From a virus, in the IMG/VR virus record IMGVR_UViG_3300010042_000199, positions 1-27,818 of that record: a stretch of DNA of 27,818 nt. One strand, written 5' to 3'. Under the pieces are notes generated by a model that saw nothing but the letters and a program-made list of their open reading frames with translations, was not told the DNA's origin and ran no database searches. Below are positions 14,073-22,405 of this stretch, piece by piece. The translations under genes were made by a program, and so were the position numbers. How positions within the stretch are numbered: the stretch's first letter is position 1; every line of letters begins with the position of its first letter.

Positions 14073-16445
14073 GTGAGCCTGCGATCTAGTCAGAGCCCTG
14101 CCGGATGTGCCGTCCCTGTCGTCGGAGACACCCTCGTCCAAGTCGCCTTCTTCGATGGCGTCCAGGACAACAGACCCCAGTCCCAGGTGGTGACATGGGG
14201 CGAGTTGATACAGTTGCTCACCACGCATGCTGTGACGGCCTGCGCTCCGTGCGTCGGTCATAGGTGCCCCACCAAGCTGACCCAACGAGCCTGGGCCCCC
14301 GTCGACATCGGCGCGCTCCGCAAAGATGCCGAAGTCCACGCTGTCACAGCGGCTGTCTTCGATTTGGACGGAGTGTCTACGGAGCAGACTGTCCGAGCCT
14401 CGGAGAAGCTCGAAGGCTACGCCGCGATTGTCCACACCACCCATGGGCACCGTCCGGGCTACACCAGTCTGCGCATCGTCGTCCCGCTCACGCGCCCAGT
14501 GCTGCCCGCCGAGTGGCCGCGCGTGCGGGAAGAAGCGGAGCGCCTGCTGGAGATGCCGGCGGACCCGAACACGCGGAACCTGTCGCGCATCTACTTCCTG
14601 CCCAACCACTCGGGCGAACACGAGTCCATCACCAACGTAAGCGAGGGCCGCGCGCTCGACGTCGACGCGTTGCTGGCCTCGGTGCGCCCGGCACCAGCCG
14701 TCCCTGCCACTCCCTCCAGCCCCCTGCCCTCGGTGGAGTCGGGTTCGGCGGACCTCTACGCACTGCGCGCCAAGCTGCGCCGCGTCCGCAAGCCCGAGCA
14801 CAGCGCGCTCATTCGCCGCGTGCTGTCTGGGGAGCCCCTTGCCGAGGTGGGCATGCAGGACAACACGCTCAACACCCTCATGTCCTGCGTGGCTCACGTG
14901 CTGCCACCGGCCACCCCCGAGGAGGCCATCCTGGAAGTGCTCCGCCCCTGCTTCGCGGCAACGGCATGGGGCGAGGGCACCGCGCATCTGTGCGAGGAGG
15001 CCCTCCTCAAGCTGCGTCGACACCGCGAGCGCCGCGTCCAGGGGGATGCCAAACGCGTCGCGGACAACCAGGCGTTGTGGACCTCACTGCAAGGCAGACC
15101 GAAAACCGAGACGCCGGTATCCCATCAGGAGGACGCCTCTACCGCTACTGAAGAGGACTGGACGCGCGCGCTGCTCTCTTACGAGACGAAGGACGGAAGG
15201 CGCCTCAAGAACAACGAGGCCAACCTCTTCACCATCCTGACGCTCTCTCCTGAGTGGCGAGACACCATCCGCTTCAACGAAGTAACCAAACACATGGAGT
15301 ACGCGGGCGGCCCGCTGGCGGACGACACGCCCGTGGACGAGTTGGACGGCCGCATCGCCTATTGGATTCAGAAAAGCGAGTACGGCCGCCTCGGCATGGA
15401 CCCTCGTCCCGCCCATGTCCGGGAAGTGCTTCGGCAGGTTGCCTCAGAGAACGCGTATGACCCGCTGCGCGAGTACCTGGAGGGCCTCGTCTGGGACGGA
15501 GTTCCTCGCGCGGACTCCATGTTGGAGCGCTACTTCGGCGCCGAGGGCGATGCCGAGCACCTGCGCGCCATCAGCGGCAAGTGGCTCATCAGTGCCGTGG
15601 CCCGAGCACTGGAGCCGGGCTGCAAGGTGGACACGGTGCTCATCCTCGAAGGCCCCCAAGGCATCCGGAAGTCCACGGCCTTCCGCGTCCTCGCGGGGGA
15701 GTGGTTCTGCGATGCCCCCATCAACATCCGCGACAAGGACAGCGCCTCGCTCGCGGGCCGTTGCTCTCTCATCGAGCTTGCCGAGGTGACGACGCTGCGC
15801 GCGTCCGAGGCGGAAGACCTCAAAGCCTTCATCTCGCGCAACGAGGACACCTTCCGTCCGCCCTATGGCCGCGTCACGGTGAAGACGCCGCGCCGTTGCG
15901 TCTTCGTTGGAACCACGAACTCGTCCGAGTACCTGCGCGCGGATTCGAGCGGCTACCGGCGGTGGTGGCCCGTCAAGTGCAGCCACATCGACATCGCGGG
16001 CCTGAAGCGCGACAGGGGCCAGCTCTGGGCGGAAGCCGTGGTGCGCTTCCTGAAGGGTGAGGAGTGGTGGCTCGAAGAGAAGCAAGCCCAGCGCGCGGAG
16101 GTGCATGCCCAGGAGCGCAGTGAGTCAAACGGCGGCCCGGACGACACGATTCTCCAGTGGGTGTTGAGCTTGCCACCCGAGAAGCGCAACGAGGTGACCA
16201 CCGAGCTGGTGGCCCGCGACGCGCTACTCCTCACGACGCCTGGGCAGATTCCGCGCGGCGTCCGCCTCGACATTGGCCGCGCTCTGCGTCGCCTCGGCTT
16301 TCAGCGTACCCAGCGACGGATTGCTGGCGTCCAGACGTGGGTCTACCTGCCGCCGGAGAACATCCGCACCGCGCCCCAGCAGTTACCCGGCACCTCTCGT
16401 CCGAGTTCAGTTTCCCTCGCAGCCCCCAAGGTGGTGAAGCCATGA
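14073..16445 (+). CDS. PrimPol/VirE-type primase-helicase
   Basis: A 790-residue replication protein. The GTG at 14073 is chosen; an upstream TTG at 14031 would run through motif copy 5. The N-terminal 200 residues look like an archaeo-eukaryotic-type primase fold: AVFDLDG gives D97-x-D99, followed by HTTHGHRPG and LRIVVPLTRPV. The C-terminal half is a VirE-type superfamily 3-like helicase: LEGLVWDGVPR, Walker A GPQGIRKS at 527-534, SLIELAEV as Walker B, then FVGTTNSSEYL and YRRWWPV. It would prime and unwind at the phage origin. Its stop overlaps the next gene by 4 nt (ATGA). The primase assignment is less certain than the helicase. Confidence 0.87.
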   Translation: MSLRSSQSPAGCAVPVVGDTLVQVAFFDGVQDNRPQSQVVTWGELIQLLTTHAVTACAPCVGHRCPTKLTQRAWAPVDIGALRKDAEVHAVTAAVFDLDGVSTEQTVRASEKLEGYAAIVHTTHGHRPGYTSLRIVVPLTRPVLPAEWPRVREEAERLLEMPADPNTRNLSRIYFLPNHSGEHESITNVSEGRALDVDALLASVRPAPAVPATPSSPLPSVESGSADLYALRAKLRRVRKPEHSALIRRVLSGEPLAEVGMQDNTLNTLMSCVAHVLPPATPEEAILEVLRPCFAATAWGEGTAHLCEEALLKLRRHRERRVQGDAKRVADNQALWTSLQGRPKTETPVSHQEDASTATEEDWTRALLSYETKDGRRLKNNEANLFTILTLSPEWRDTIRFNEVTKHMEYAGGPLADDTPVDELDGRIAYWIQKSEYGRLGMDPRPAHVREVLRQVASENAYDPLREYLEGLVWDGVPRADSMLERYFGAEGDAEHLRAISGKWLISAVARALEPGCKVDTVLILEGPQGIRKSTAFRVLAGEWFCDAPINIRDKDSASLAGRCSLIELAEVTTLRASEAEDLKAFISRNEDTFRPPYGRVTVKTPRRCVFVGTTNSSEYLRADSSGYRRWWPVKCSHIDIAGLKRDRGQLWAEAVVRFLKGEEWWLEEKQAQRAEVHAQERSESNGGPDDTILQWVLSLPPEKRNEVTTELVARDALLLTTPGQIPRGVRLDIGRALRRLGFQRTQRRIAGVQTWVYLPPENIRTAPQQLPGTSRPSSVSLAAPKVVKP

Positions 16446-16708
16446 AACAACTTGAGTGCACGACTGTCATCCATGTCCCCGGCCACCTGCCCGAACACGT
16501 GAGATTGCGCGCCGTCCTTAGCCCTGGTGGTGGCACCCGAACCACGACGTTGATTGAATTCCACTTCGAGGGAGGGCTCGAACCCACCGTGGAGACGTCT
16601 GAAACCACCTTCGGAAGCTGCATTCGCCTGACCGTCCACGGGACGCTTGAACGAGAGGGTCTTGTGGCTGCGCTACACGCATTGAGCAGAGAGCTACTCA
16701 AGACATAG
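16442..16708 (+). CDS. Small unknown protein after primase-helicase
   Basis: An 88-residue protein whose ATG at 16442 overlaps the preceding stop as ATGA, with AAGGTGG upstream. The sequence is beta-rich (ECTTVIHVPG, TTTLIEFHFEGG, SCIRLTVHGTLE) and ends in a helix (VAALHALSRELLK). No family is recognised. Coupled translation with the primase-helicase suggests a replication accessory role. The stop lies 30 nt before motif copy 6. Confidence 0.7.
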   Translation: MKQLECTTVIHVPGHLPEHVRLRAVLSPGGGTRTTTLIEFHFEGGLEPTVETSETTFGSCIRLTVHGTLEREGLVAALHALSRELLKT

Positions 16709-16738
16709 ACGGAAACGCGTTGGAGTGAACCACTCGCG

Positions 16739-16752
16739 GAAAGCGTCCCCAT
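16739..16752 (+). promoter_or_regulatory. Recurring motif, copy 6 (heads nuclease-helicase unit)
   Basis: GAAAGCGTCCCCAT with the full 5' flank CCACTCGCG and 3' TGAAGAGAG. It ends 10 nt before the GTG at 16763. It lies inside the replication block although no cargo adjoins it. Confidence 0.83.
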
Positions 16753-16762
16753 TGAAGAGAGT

Positions 16763-18226
16763 GTGGACGCTCCTGCTCTTCAGCCCGTCGAAAGCCCCCG
16801 TCGTCGCGCCGTAGACGGGGGCGTCCTCAACTTCCTCTCCGTCTCGCAGCTGAAGCAATTCAGCCTGTGTCCGCGCCGCTGGCACTTCGCCAAGGTGCTG
16901 CGACTGCCCGAGCCCGAGACGAAGGCGCAAGCCCTGGGCGTCGAGGGGCACGCGCAGTTGGAGCACTACCTCCGCACGGGCGAGGACGTCCTGGGCGACG
17001 TCGCGCGGGCTGGGCGCCATCTGCTTCCTGCTCCGGGCGCGGACCTCCTGGTTGAAGAGTCCTTCGGCACGCCCTCGCCCCTGTCGGCGGATGGAGTCCC
17101 GTTCATCGGGCACATCGACCTCATCAACCCGCGCCGACTCGCGGAAGGCGTGCTGCGCGTCACGGACCACAAGTTCTCTTCCAACGTGGCGCGCTACGGG
17201 GCGACGCCCACGCAGTTGGCGGACGCGAGCACCGAGGCCGGCTTGCAGATGGTGGGCTACGGCGTCTGGGCGGCCCTCTCGGACGCGCGCTTCCCAGGTG
17301 TCCGCGTGCTGGAGCTGGAGCACCTCTACTTCCAGACGCGCGGCGCGAAGCGCGCAGCAAGCGTGTTGGCCTCGGTGAGCGTCGAGCACGTCACGCGCGA
17401 GTGGACAGAGAAGGTCGTCCCCATGGTGCGCCGCATGCGCGAGGTGGCCCGAGCCACGCGCACCGCCGACGCGCCTCCCAACTTCAGCGCCTGCGAGAAG
17501 TACGGCGGGTGCCCCTTCAAAGCGCAGTGCATCTCCGGAGAACGCACCATGTCCCTGTTGAACCGCTTCATTCCCAAGCACCAGTCCCCCGTCGCCGCCG
17601 CGCAGCTCCCGCTCACCGTGCCCCACCAGGTCATCCCCGAGCCTCTCGGGACATGCGACAGGTGCGGCGAGGCCCTGACGCCGGAGAACACCAGCAAGCT
17701 CCGCTCGGGTGACGTGCTGCATGTGTCCTGCCCTGGTGCCGAGGTGGCCGCCGTGCTGCCCCCGGACGCGCCCGCCGCCTCCCCTACCCTCCCCCCGGAT
17801 GCCGCGCCGAAGCGCCGTGGACGCAAGCCGAAGGTCCTGGACGTCCCGGTCGCCACGCCGCGCGCCGAGCACCAGGAGCCCGCCGACGGCTCATCGGCCG
17901 CGCCGAGCCCCCAGCACGAGCGCCTACGCCTCTTCGTGGACTGCGTGCCCAACATGCCCGCCGCGTCGCTGTCCGAGTACGTGGCGAAGGTGGCCGCCCA
18001 GGTGAGTGAGGCCGGCGGAGTGGCGGACCTGCGCTTTGCTGGAGCCGAGAGCACGCTGGGATTCGGCAGGTGGAAGGGGGCGCTCTCCATGGCCATCCGC
18101 AACGCGCCGCCAGCCCCCGGTGCCTACGCCGCCCTCGGCCTCGCCCACTCGGAGCTGCTGCAACTCGCCGTCGAGGCCCTGGAGCCTCTGTGCGGCCCTG
18201 GTGACTTCGTGCGCGGTGCTCGCTGA
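16763..18226 (+). CDS. Cas4/RecB-like PD-(D/E)XK exonuclease with zinc ribbon
   Basis: A 487-residue protein from the GTG at 16763. Residues 20-260 form a RecB-family nuclease: LSVSQLKQFSLCPRRW at the start, GHIDLI with D119, then D135-x-K137 in VTDHKF, followed by a motif QMVGYGVW with its Gln and Tyr. Cysteines C36, C244, C250 and C256 are placed like the iron-sulphur cluster ligands of Cas4 and AddB. The C-terminal half is unusual: a zinc ribbon (CDRCG, later HVSCPG), a Pro/Ala-rich linker with the AT-hook-like RRGRKPK, and an unrecognised 100-residue domain. It probably processes DNA ends for phage recombination together with the SNF2-like helicase that starts 11 nt downstream. Confidence 0.85.
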   Translation: MDAPALQPVESPRRRAVDGGVLNFLSVSQLKQFSLCPRRWHFAKVLRLPEPETKAQALGVEGHAQLEHYLRTGEDVLGDVARAGRHLLPAPGADLLVEESFGTPSPLSADGVPFIGHIDLINPRRLAEGVLRVTDHKFSSNVARYGATPTQLADASTEAGLQMVGYGVWAALSDARFPGVRVLELEHLYFQTRGAKRAASVLASVSVEHVTREWTEKVVPMVRRMREVARATRTADAPPNFSACEKYGGCPFKAQCISGERTMSLLNRFIPKHQSPVAAAQLPLTVPHQVIPEPLGTCDRCGEALTPENTSKLRSGDVLHVSCPGAEVAAVLPPDAPAASPTLPPDAAPKRRGRKPKVLDVPVATPRAEHQEPADGSSAAPSPQHERLRLFVDCVPNMPAASLSEYVAKVAAQVSEAGGVADLRFAGAESTLGFGRWKGALSMAIRNAPPAPGAYAALGLAHSELLQLAVEALEPLCGPGDFVRGAR

Positions 18227-18237
18227 AGGGGCACGAG

Positions 18238-20106
18238 ATGCGGCTACTTGAACGACTGGGCGTCACTCCCACGCCCTCCAGCCCCCCGCCCGAGGAGCGC
18301 GCTCCTGTCTACGGGCGCTCTCCCGTGGGCTACTCGGCGGACCTCGGCCGCATCCTCGCCTTGCCTCGGCGCAACCTCGCCACCGCCTACACAGCGGCGG
18401 ACATCGAGGCGCTGGAAGCCCAGCTACGCGCGCCACCCAGCCCGTGTAGCTGCGCGAGCATGTCCCCGCCGCGCCCTTGCCCCACGCGGTTGAGGAGGGT
18501 GCAGGCACAGGCGCTTCTGGAAGCACCGCGCGTCGGCGGGCTCCTCGCGCCCATCGGCACGGGCCACGGCAAGGAGCTGACAACCTTCCTCATGCCCATG
18601 GTGATGCCGGGATGCCGTGTGGCAGTCCTCTTCATCCCCGCCAACCTCCTGCCCCAGTTCCAAGTCGAGTGGAGCTACTACGGCGCGCACTGGCGGCTGC
18701 CCAACCTCGCGGGCGGCAGGTGGTTCCGCGTGGGCCTGCCGGTGCTCCACGTCGTCTCGTACAACAAGCTCTCCAGTCAGGAAGCGACGAACCTCCTGGA
18801 GCGCATCCGCCCGGACCTCGTCATTCTCAACGAGGCTCACAACCTCAAGGACCCGAAGTCTACGCGCACGGGCCGCTTCCTCCGCTACTTCGAGGAGCAC
18901 CCACGGACACGCCTCGTGGCGCTCTCCGGCACCTTCGCGTCCAAGAGCATCAAGGACTACGCGCACCTGTCGCGCCTGGCGCTCGGTGAGGGCTCGCCTT
19001 TGCCACTCGCGCACCACGTCGTCGAGGAGTGGGGAACGGCCCTGGACCCGGGCAAGGTGGTGGCCCCTCCTGGCGCGTTGGAGCAACTGTGCGAGCCGGG
19101 AGAGCACGTGCGCGAGGGATTCCAGCGCCGCCGCAACTCGACGCGCGGCGTGGTGGCCACGGAAGAGAGCGCCCTGGACAAGCCGCTCATCATCCGAGAG
19201 CGGAAGCTGGGGGCCGTGCCCGCGCAGATCCTCGCCTTCATCGAGCTAGCGCACGCGGGCGAGCGTCCGGACGGGGAGCAGTTCCAGGAGCAACTCCAGT
19301 CCGTGGCCTGCGCGCGGCAGCTGTCCGCCGGTTTCTTCCACCGCTGGCGCTACCCAAGGGGCGAACCGCCGGAGCTGATTGAGAAGTGGTTCGCGCGGCG
19401 CAAGGAATGGAACAAGGAAGTCTGGGAGGAACTCAAGGGCGAGCGCCGCGAGCACCTGGACTCACCGGGGCTGCTCACCAAGGCAGCTATCCGCGCGCAC
19501 ATGACGCCGCCCTACGAGGGCGACAAGCCCGTCTGGCACGCGGGGACGTGGTCGGAGTGGGCGGAGATTCATGCCGCCGTGCAGCCCGAACCTCAAGTGG
19601 TTAGGGTGTCGGACTTTCTCGTGAGGGACGCAGCGGAGTGGGCACGCTCGCGGGTGGGGATCGTCTGGGTCGAGTACCCGGAGCTGGGCGAACGCATCGC
19701 CAAGGCGGCGGGCGTGCCGTTCTACGGCGGGGGCAAGGCCGCATCCGAAGCCATCCTCCGGGAGACAGGGAAGCGATCCGTAGTGGCGAGCATCAAGGCG
19801 CACGCCACAGGGAAGAACCTTCAGCAGTTCTCACGTAACCTCGTGGTGACACCACCCTCGGATGGGGCGATGTGGGAGCAGCTCCTCGCACGGACGCACC
19901 GCCCCGGGCAGCAGGCGCCATGCGTTGAGCTGGAGGTGTGCCTGCATACCCAGAACTACGTCGAGGCATTCGCGCTGGCGCACGAGAGGGCGAGGTTCGT
20001 TCAACAGACCGACGGACAGCTTCAGAAGATACTCCATGGAGAGAACTTTCCGCCTCTTGCAGATTCCTCTAATCTCCTGCGTCGAGGACTCCAGCAGAGT
20101 CCCTAA
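18238..20106 (+). CDS. SNF2-like superfamily 2 helicase
   Basis: A 622-residue protein from the ATG at 18238, with GAAGGGG upstream. The helicase core shows Walker A GTGHGKE at residues 107-113, a DEAH-box variant NEAH at 198-201, motif III LSGTF, and motif VI with RTHRPGQ beginning at R552, typical of SNF2 and related DNA translocases. Asn replaces the first Asp of the box, which may weaken hydrolysis or be family-typical. The N-terminal 80 residues are Pro-rich. It would move along duplex DNA to help replication, recombination or stripping of bound proteins. It ends where the AT-richer island 3 begins. Confidence 0.87.
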   Translation: MRLLERLGVTPTPSSPPPEERAPVYGRSPVGYSADLGRILALPRRNLATAYTAADIEALEAQLRAPPSPCSCASMSPPRPCPTRLRRVQAQALLEAPRVGGLLAPIGTGHGKELTTFLMPMVMPGCRVAVLFIPANLLPQFQVEWSYYGAHWRLPNLAGGRWFRVGLPVLHVVSYNKLSSQEATNLLERIRPDLVILNEAHNLKDPKSTRTGRFLRYFEEHPRTRLVALSGTFASKSIKDYAHLSRLALGEGSPLPLAHHVVEEWGTALDPGKVVAPPGALEQLCEPGEHVREGFQRRRNSTRGVVATEESALDKPLIIRERKLGAVPAQILAFIELAHAGERPDGEQFQEQLQSVACARQLSAGFFHRWRYPRGEPPELIEKWFARRKEWNKEVWEELKGERREHLDSPGLLTKAAIRAHMTPPYEGDKPVWHAGTWSEWAEIHAAVQPEPQVVRVSDFLVRDAAEWARSRVGIVWVEYPELGERIAKAAGVPFYGGGKAASEAILRETGKRSVVASIKAHATGKNLQQFSRNLVVTPPSDGAMWEQLLARTHRPGQQAPCVELEVCLHTQNYVEAFALAHERARFVQQTDGQLQKILHGENFPPLADSSNLLRRGLQQSP

Positions 20107-20162
20107 GCCCATTTGCGCTTTGTACGGTGACACTGCACATCCATACTACGGGACAAAATCAA

Positions 20163-21167
20163 ATGCCTCCAGCACTAGAAGAACTCGAAGAACAATACAC
20201 GTCAACACTCCCCCTGGCGGAGAGGTTCTCCAAGAAACTCACGGAAGCCATCACACACACACTCGAATCAAGCAAAATCCCACTCAGCATCCCAATTCAA
20301 TATAGAATAAAGCAATGGCCCTCCATAGCTGAAAAACTTGATCGAAAGCCACGAGAGCTCGGGCACATAACAGAGCTAACCGATCTTATTGGGCTCAGGC
20401 TAATCCTGCAATTTCACGGAGACATCAACAGAGTCACCAAGCTCATCGAGAGAAAGCTCCATGTCATTGAAAAGCAAGACAAAGCCAAGGCCCTCGACGA
20501 GAACCAGTTTGGGTACCTCTCCATGCACTTATTGGTCAAAATGCCAGAGACATGGATTGAAGTCCCAACCTATGAGGGTCTTGGCAATCTAGTTGCCGAA
20601 GTACAGATACGAACAACGGCCCAACACATCTGGGCAGCAGCATCCCATACGCTTCAGTACAAAAACGTGACATCAATTCCAGCACAGTTGCGGAGATCAC
20701 TCCATCGAGTTTCCGCCCTACTCGAAACCGTCGATCTTGAGTTAGAACGTATCGTGGAGGCCCGCGAAATCTACAGAGACCAAGCACCTATTGAGGCAAA
20801 CCACGGACCTCTCGATGTAGATATTCTCGAGAAGACCTTGGACTCAACATGGCCTAAAATAAACAAGCTCGGCGTTGAAGACTACGACGACCTCATCACT
20901 GAGCTGCTCCACTTCAAGATCAATACCATTGAGCTAGCGAAAAACCTCATCCTGAAACACAGAAAAGAAACCCTCGCCTACGACAAGCAAGCAGCTACAC
21001 GGGCCCTAAAGGACAATCCCGAAATGGCCGCCAGATTTCACCAAACCCTCATCCAGGGTGTCTTTTTCTCCCATGCAGGACTAACTCGACACGCATTGTC
21101 TCTAGAGTTTGGCGACGCGCACGAGAATTACATAAAGAACATTTTCATCACCAAGCCCAGCGAATAA
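20163..21167 (+). CDS. RelA/SpoT-domain alarmone synthetase (island 3)
   Basis: A 334-residue protein from the ATG at 20163, with GGGA upstream; the GTG at 20127 has no ribosome-binding site. Residues 40-170 carry every part of a (p)ppGpp synthetase domain: R48-x-K50, S54 and K58, D74 in TDLIGLRL with R79, GYLSMH with Y118 and H122, E146, Q148 and R150 in AEVQIRT, then H155, H162 and Y166-K167. There is no hydrolase HD domain and no TGS or ACT domain, so it is a small synthetase like toxic SAS or CapRel types. The C-terminal 120 residues are helical and unrecognised, a possible sensing or neutralising part. One base separates it from the GIY-YIG gene. It is AT-richer than flanking phage genes. 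Confidence 0.87.
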   Translation: MPPALEELEEQYTSTLPLAERFSKKLTEAITHTLESSKIPLSIPIQYRIKQWPSIAEKLDRKPRELGHITELTDLIGLRLILQFHGDINRVTKLIERKLHVIEKQDKAKALDENQFGYLSMHLLVKMPETWIEVPTYEGLGNLVAEVQIRTTAQHIWAAASHTLQYKNVTSIPAQLRRSLHRVSALLETVDLELERIVEAREIYRDQAPIEANHGPLDVDILEKTLDSTWPKINKLGVEDYDDLITELLHFKINTIELAKNLILKHRKETLAYDKQAATRALKDNPEMAARFHQTLIQGVFFSHAGLTRHALSLEFGDAHENYIKNIFITKPSE

Positions 21168-21168
21168 C

Positions 21169-21669
21169 ATGCTCATTCAGTCCTATGGTTTGTTTTGGCA
21201 TGCAGATCAAGTGAACTGGTTTCCAGGCAAGGGACATTCGTTCCGCATGCTAGGACGTCGTTACTGGAACTTGCCCCACCTCCGCGTGACCGACTTTAGA
21301 CAGCAGAGCGGAATCTACATTCTCTATGGAAATCATGGACCGCATTATGTCGGCCTTGCGCGCAAACGTGGCATTGGCGTGCGCTTAAGAGAACATTTAG
21401 GCGACGAACACAAAGGCCATTGGGATCGCTTCAGTTGGTTTGGGTTTCGAGCTGTCCTGAAATCAACTAGCAATCTAGGACTCCATGGCCTCAAGAAGTT
21501 GGCAACCATTGGGAAAGGCCCCCCGAACGACCTCATTGCGGACACTGAGGCTCTACTAATCAAGGCGATGGGCTTACGAAACAAGGCTGACATGAAGTTT
21601 AAGAAAGCACTTTGCTGGGAACAGGTTCGATCCGACGAAATCAACCAAATCTTGCAAAAAATCCTTTAG
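21169..21669 (+). CDS. GIY-YIG nuclease (island 3)
   Basis: A 166-residue protein whose ATG follows the synthetase stop by one base. The nuclease core reads SGIYILYG (GIY at 48-50), HYVGLARK (YVG at 60-62), VRLREHLG with R72/R74, and ADTEALLIKA with the metal-binding E127. Residues 1-45 are an extra N-terminal part with aromatic residues (YGLFWHADQVNW). GIY-YIG enzymes cut DNA or RNA in homing, restriction and repair. It has no intron or homing context here. Tight coupling to an alarmone synthetase suggests a two-part conflict or defence module. The stop at 21669 is 57 nt before motif copy 7. Confidence 0.85.
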   Translation: MLIQSYGLFWHADQVNWFPGKGHSFRMLGRRYWNLPHLRVTDFRQQSGIYILYGNHGPHYVGLARKRGIGVRLREHLGDEHKGHWDRFSWFGFRAVLKSTSNLGLHGLKKLATIGKGPPNDLIADTEALLIKAMGLRNKADMKFKKALCWEQVRSDEINQILQKIL

Positions 21670-21726
21670 ATTCAAGAACGCTGACCTTCTTTCAGTTACG
21701 CCAAGGAGGGCGTTGGGCCACTCTCA

Positions 21727-21740
21727 GAAAGCGTCCCCAT
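21727..21740 (+). promoter_or_regulatory. Recurring motif, copy 7 (restarts replication operon after island 3)
   Basis: GAAAGCGTCCCCAT with 5' CCACTCTCA and 3' AAAGGAAGG. It is the only copy out of register: the next start codon (21797) is 56 nt away, although a ribosome-binding-like AAAGGAAGG follows at once. Confidence 0.8.
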
Positions 21741-21796
21741 AAAGGAAGGTAAGGACGTCCTCTCGACGTCCCGCCACCTGACTAGGAACACGGGAC

Positions 21797-22327
21797 ATGA
21801 GCAACGCAGCACTCGCACGAATCGCCACCTCTCAGGCCGCCCTCGGCGCGCAGTACCTCAAGGCAGGCCGCTACCGCCTGGAGGTGCAGTCCATCCGCAC
21901 CAAAGACGGCTTCAAGGGCCTGTCCGCCATCGCTGAAGTGAAGGTGGTAACTTCGGAGCGGACCCAGCCCAACACCGAGCCCACGCGGCCCGGCCTCGTC
22001 ACCAGCTACGTGGAGAACCTCTCCGACGCGAAGAAGAACGGAGGCGGGCGCTTCAAGGCTTTCCTCATGGCCCTGGCTGGGGCCGAGGAGCACGAAGTCT
22101 CCCCAGACTTCATCGCCAAGTTCACCGAGGCGAAGCAGGCCGGCGCTTTCCTCTTGGTGGACTGCGACGTCTTCCCCAAGACGCTCCCGGAGAAGGACGG
22201 CAGGCCCGGCAAGGTCATCGAGGGCTACCGCTGGAGCAACGTGAGCCCCACGGACACGGAGCTGGCCGCCATCGAGTCCAAGCGCGCCGCCGCGAAGCTC
22301 CCGCCGCTCGCGGACGCCCTGGGCTGA
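21797..22327 (+). CDS. DUF669-like phage protein, possible single-strand DNA binder
   Basis: A 176-residue protein from the ATG at 21797. The N-terminal half has the look of phage DUF669-type proteins: YLKAGRYRLEVQSIRTKDG followed by LSAIAEVKVVTSE, a beta-strand pattern also found in OB-fold proteins. A helix (RFKAFLMALAGAE) and another strand pair (GAFLLVDCDVFPKT, GKVIEGYRWSNV) follow. It sits immediately before the DNA polymerase gene, where phages often carry a single-strand binding protein. The match is by pattern, not by a proven family, and no catalytic motif is seen. GC-rich codons mark the return to the phage core after island 3. Confidence 0.6.
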   Translation: MSNAALARIATSQAALGAQYLKAGRYRLEVQSIRTKDGFKGLSAIAEVKVVTSERTQPNTEPTRPGLVTSYVENLSDAKKNGGGRFKAFLMALAGAEEHEVSPDFIAKFTEAKQAGAFLLVDCDVFPKTLPEKDGRPGKVIEGYRWSNVSPTDTELAAIESKRAAAKLPPLADALG

Positions 22328-22405
22328 CGTCCCCTTCACCTCTGGACTTCTTGGCGTTCCATCTGGGGCGCCACGGCTGGCCCACGTCACGGGCCTTTCG
22401 GTGTT

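Noticed and set aside
17405-17418. GAAGGTCGTCCCCAT inside the Cas4-like nuclease gene
   Set aside because: It lies within coding sequence, has an extra base in the middle and no start codon behind it, so it is a coincidental match.
21169-21669. GIY-YIG gene as a homing endonuclease in an intron
   Set aside because: It is an intact stand-alone gene coupled to the synthetase, with no split host gene around it.
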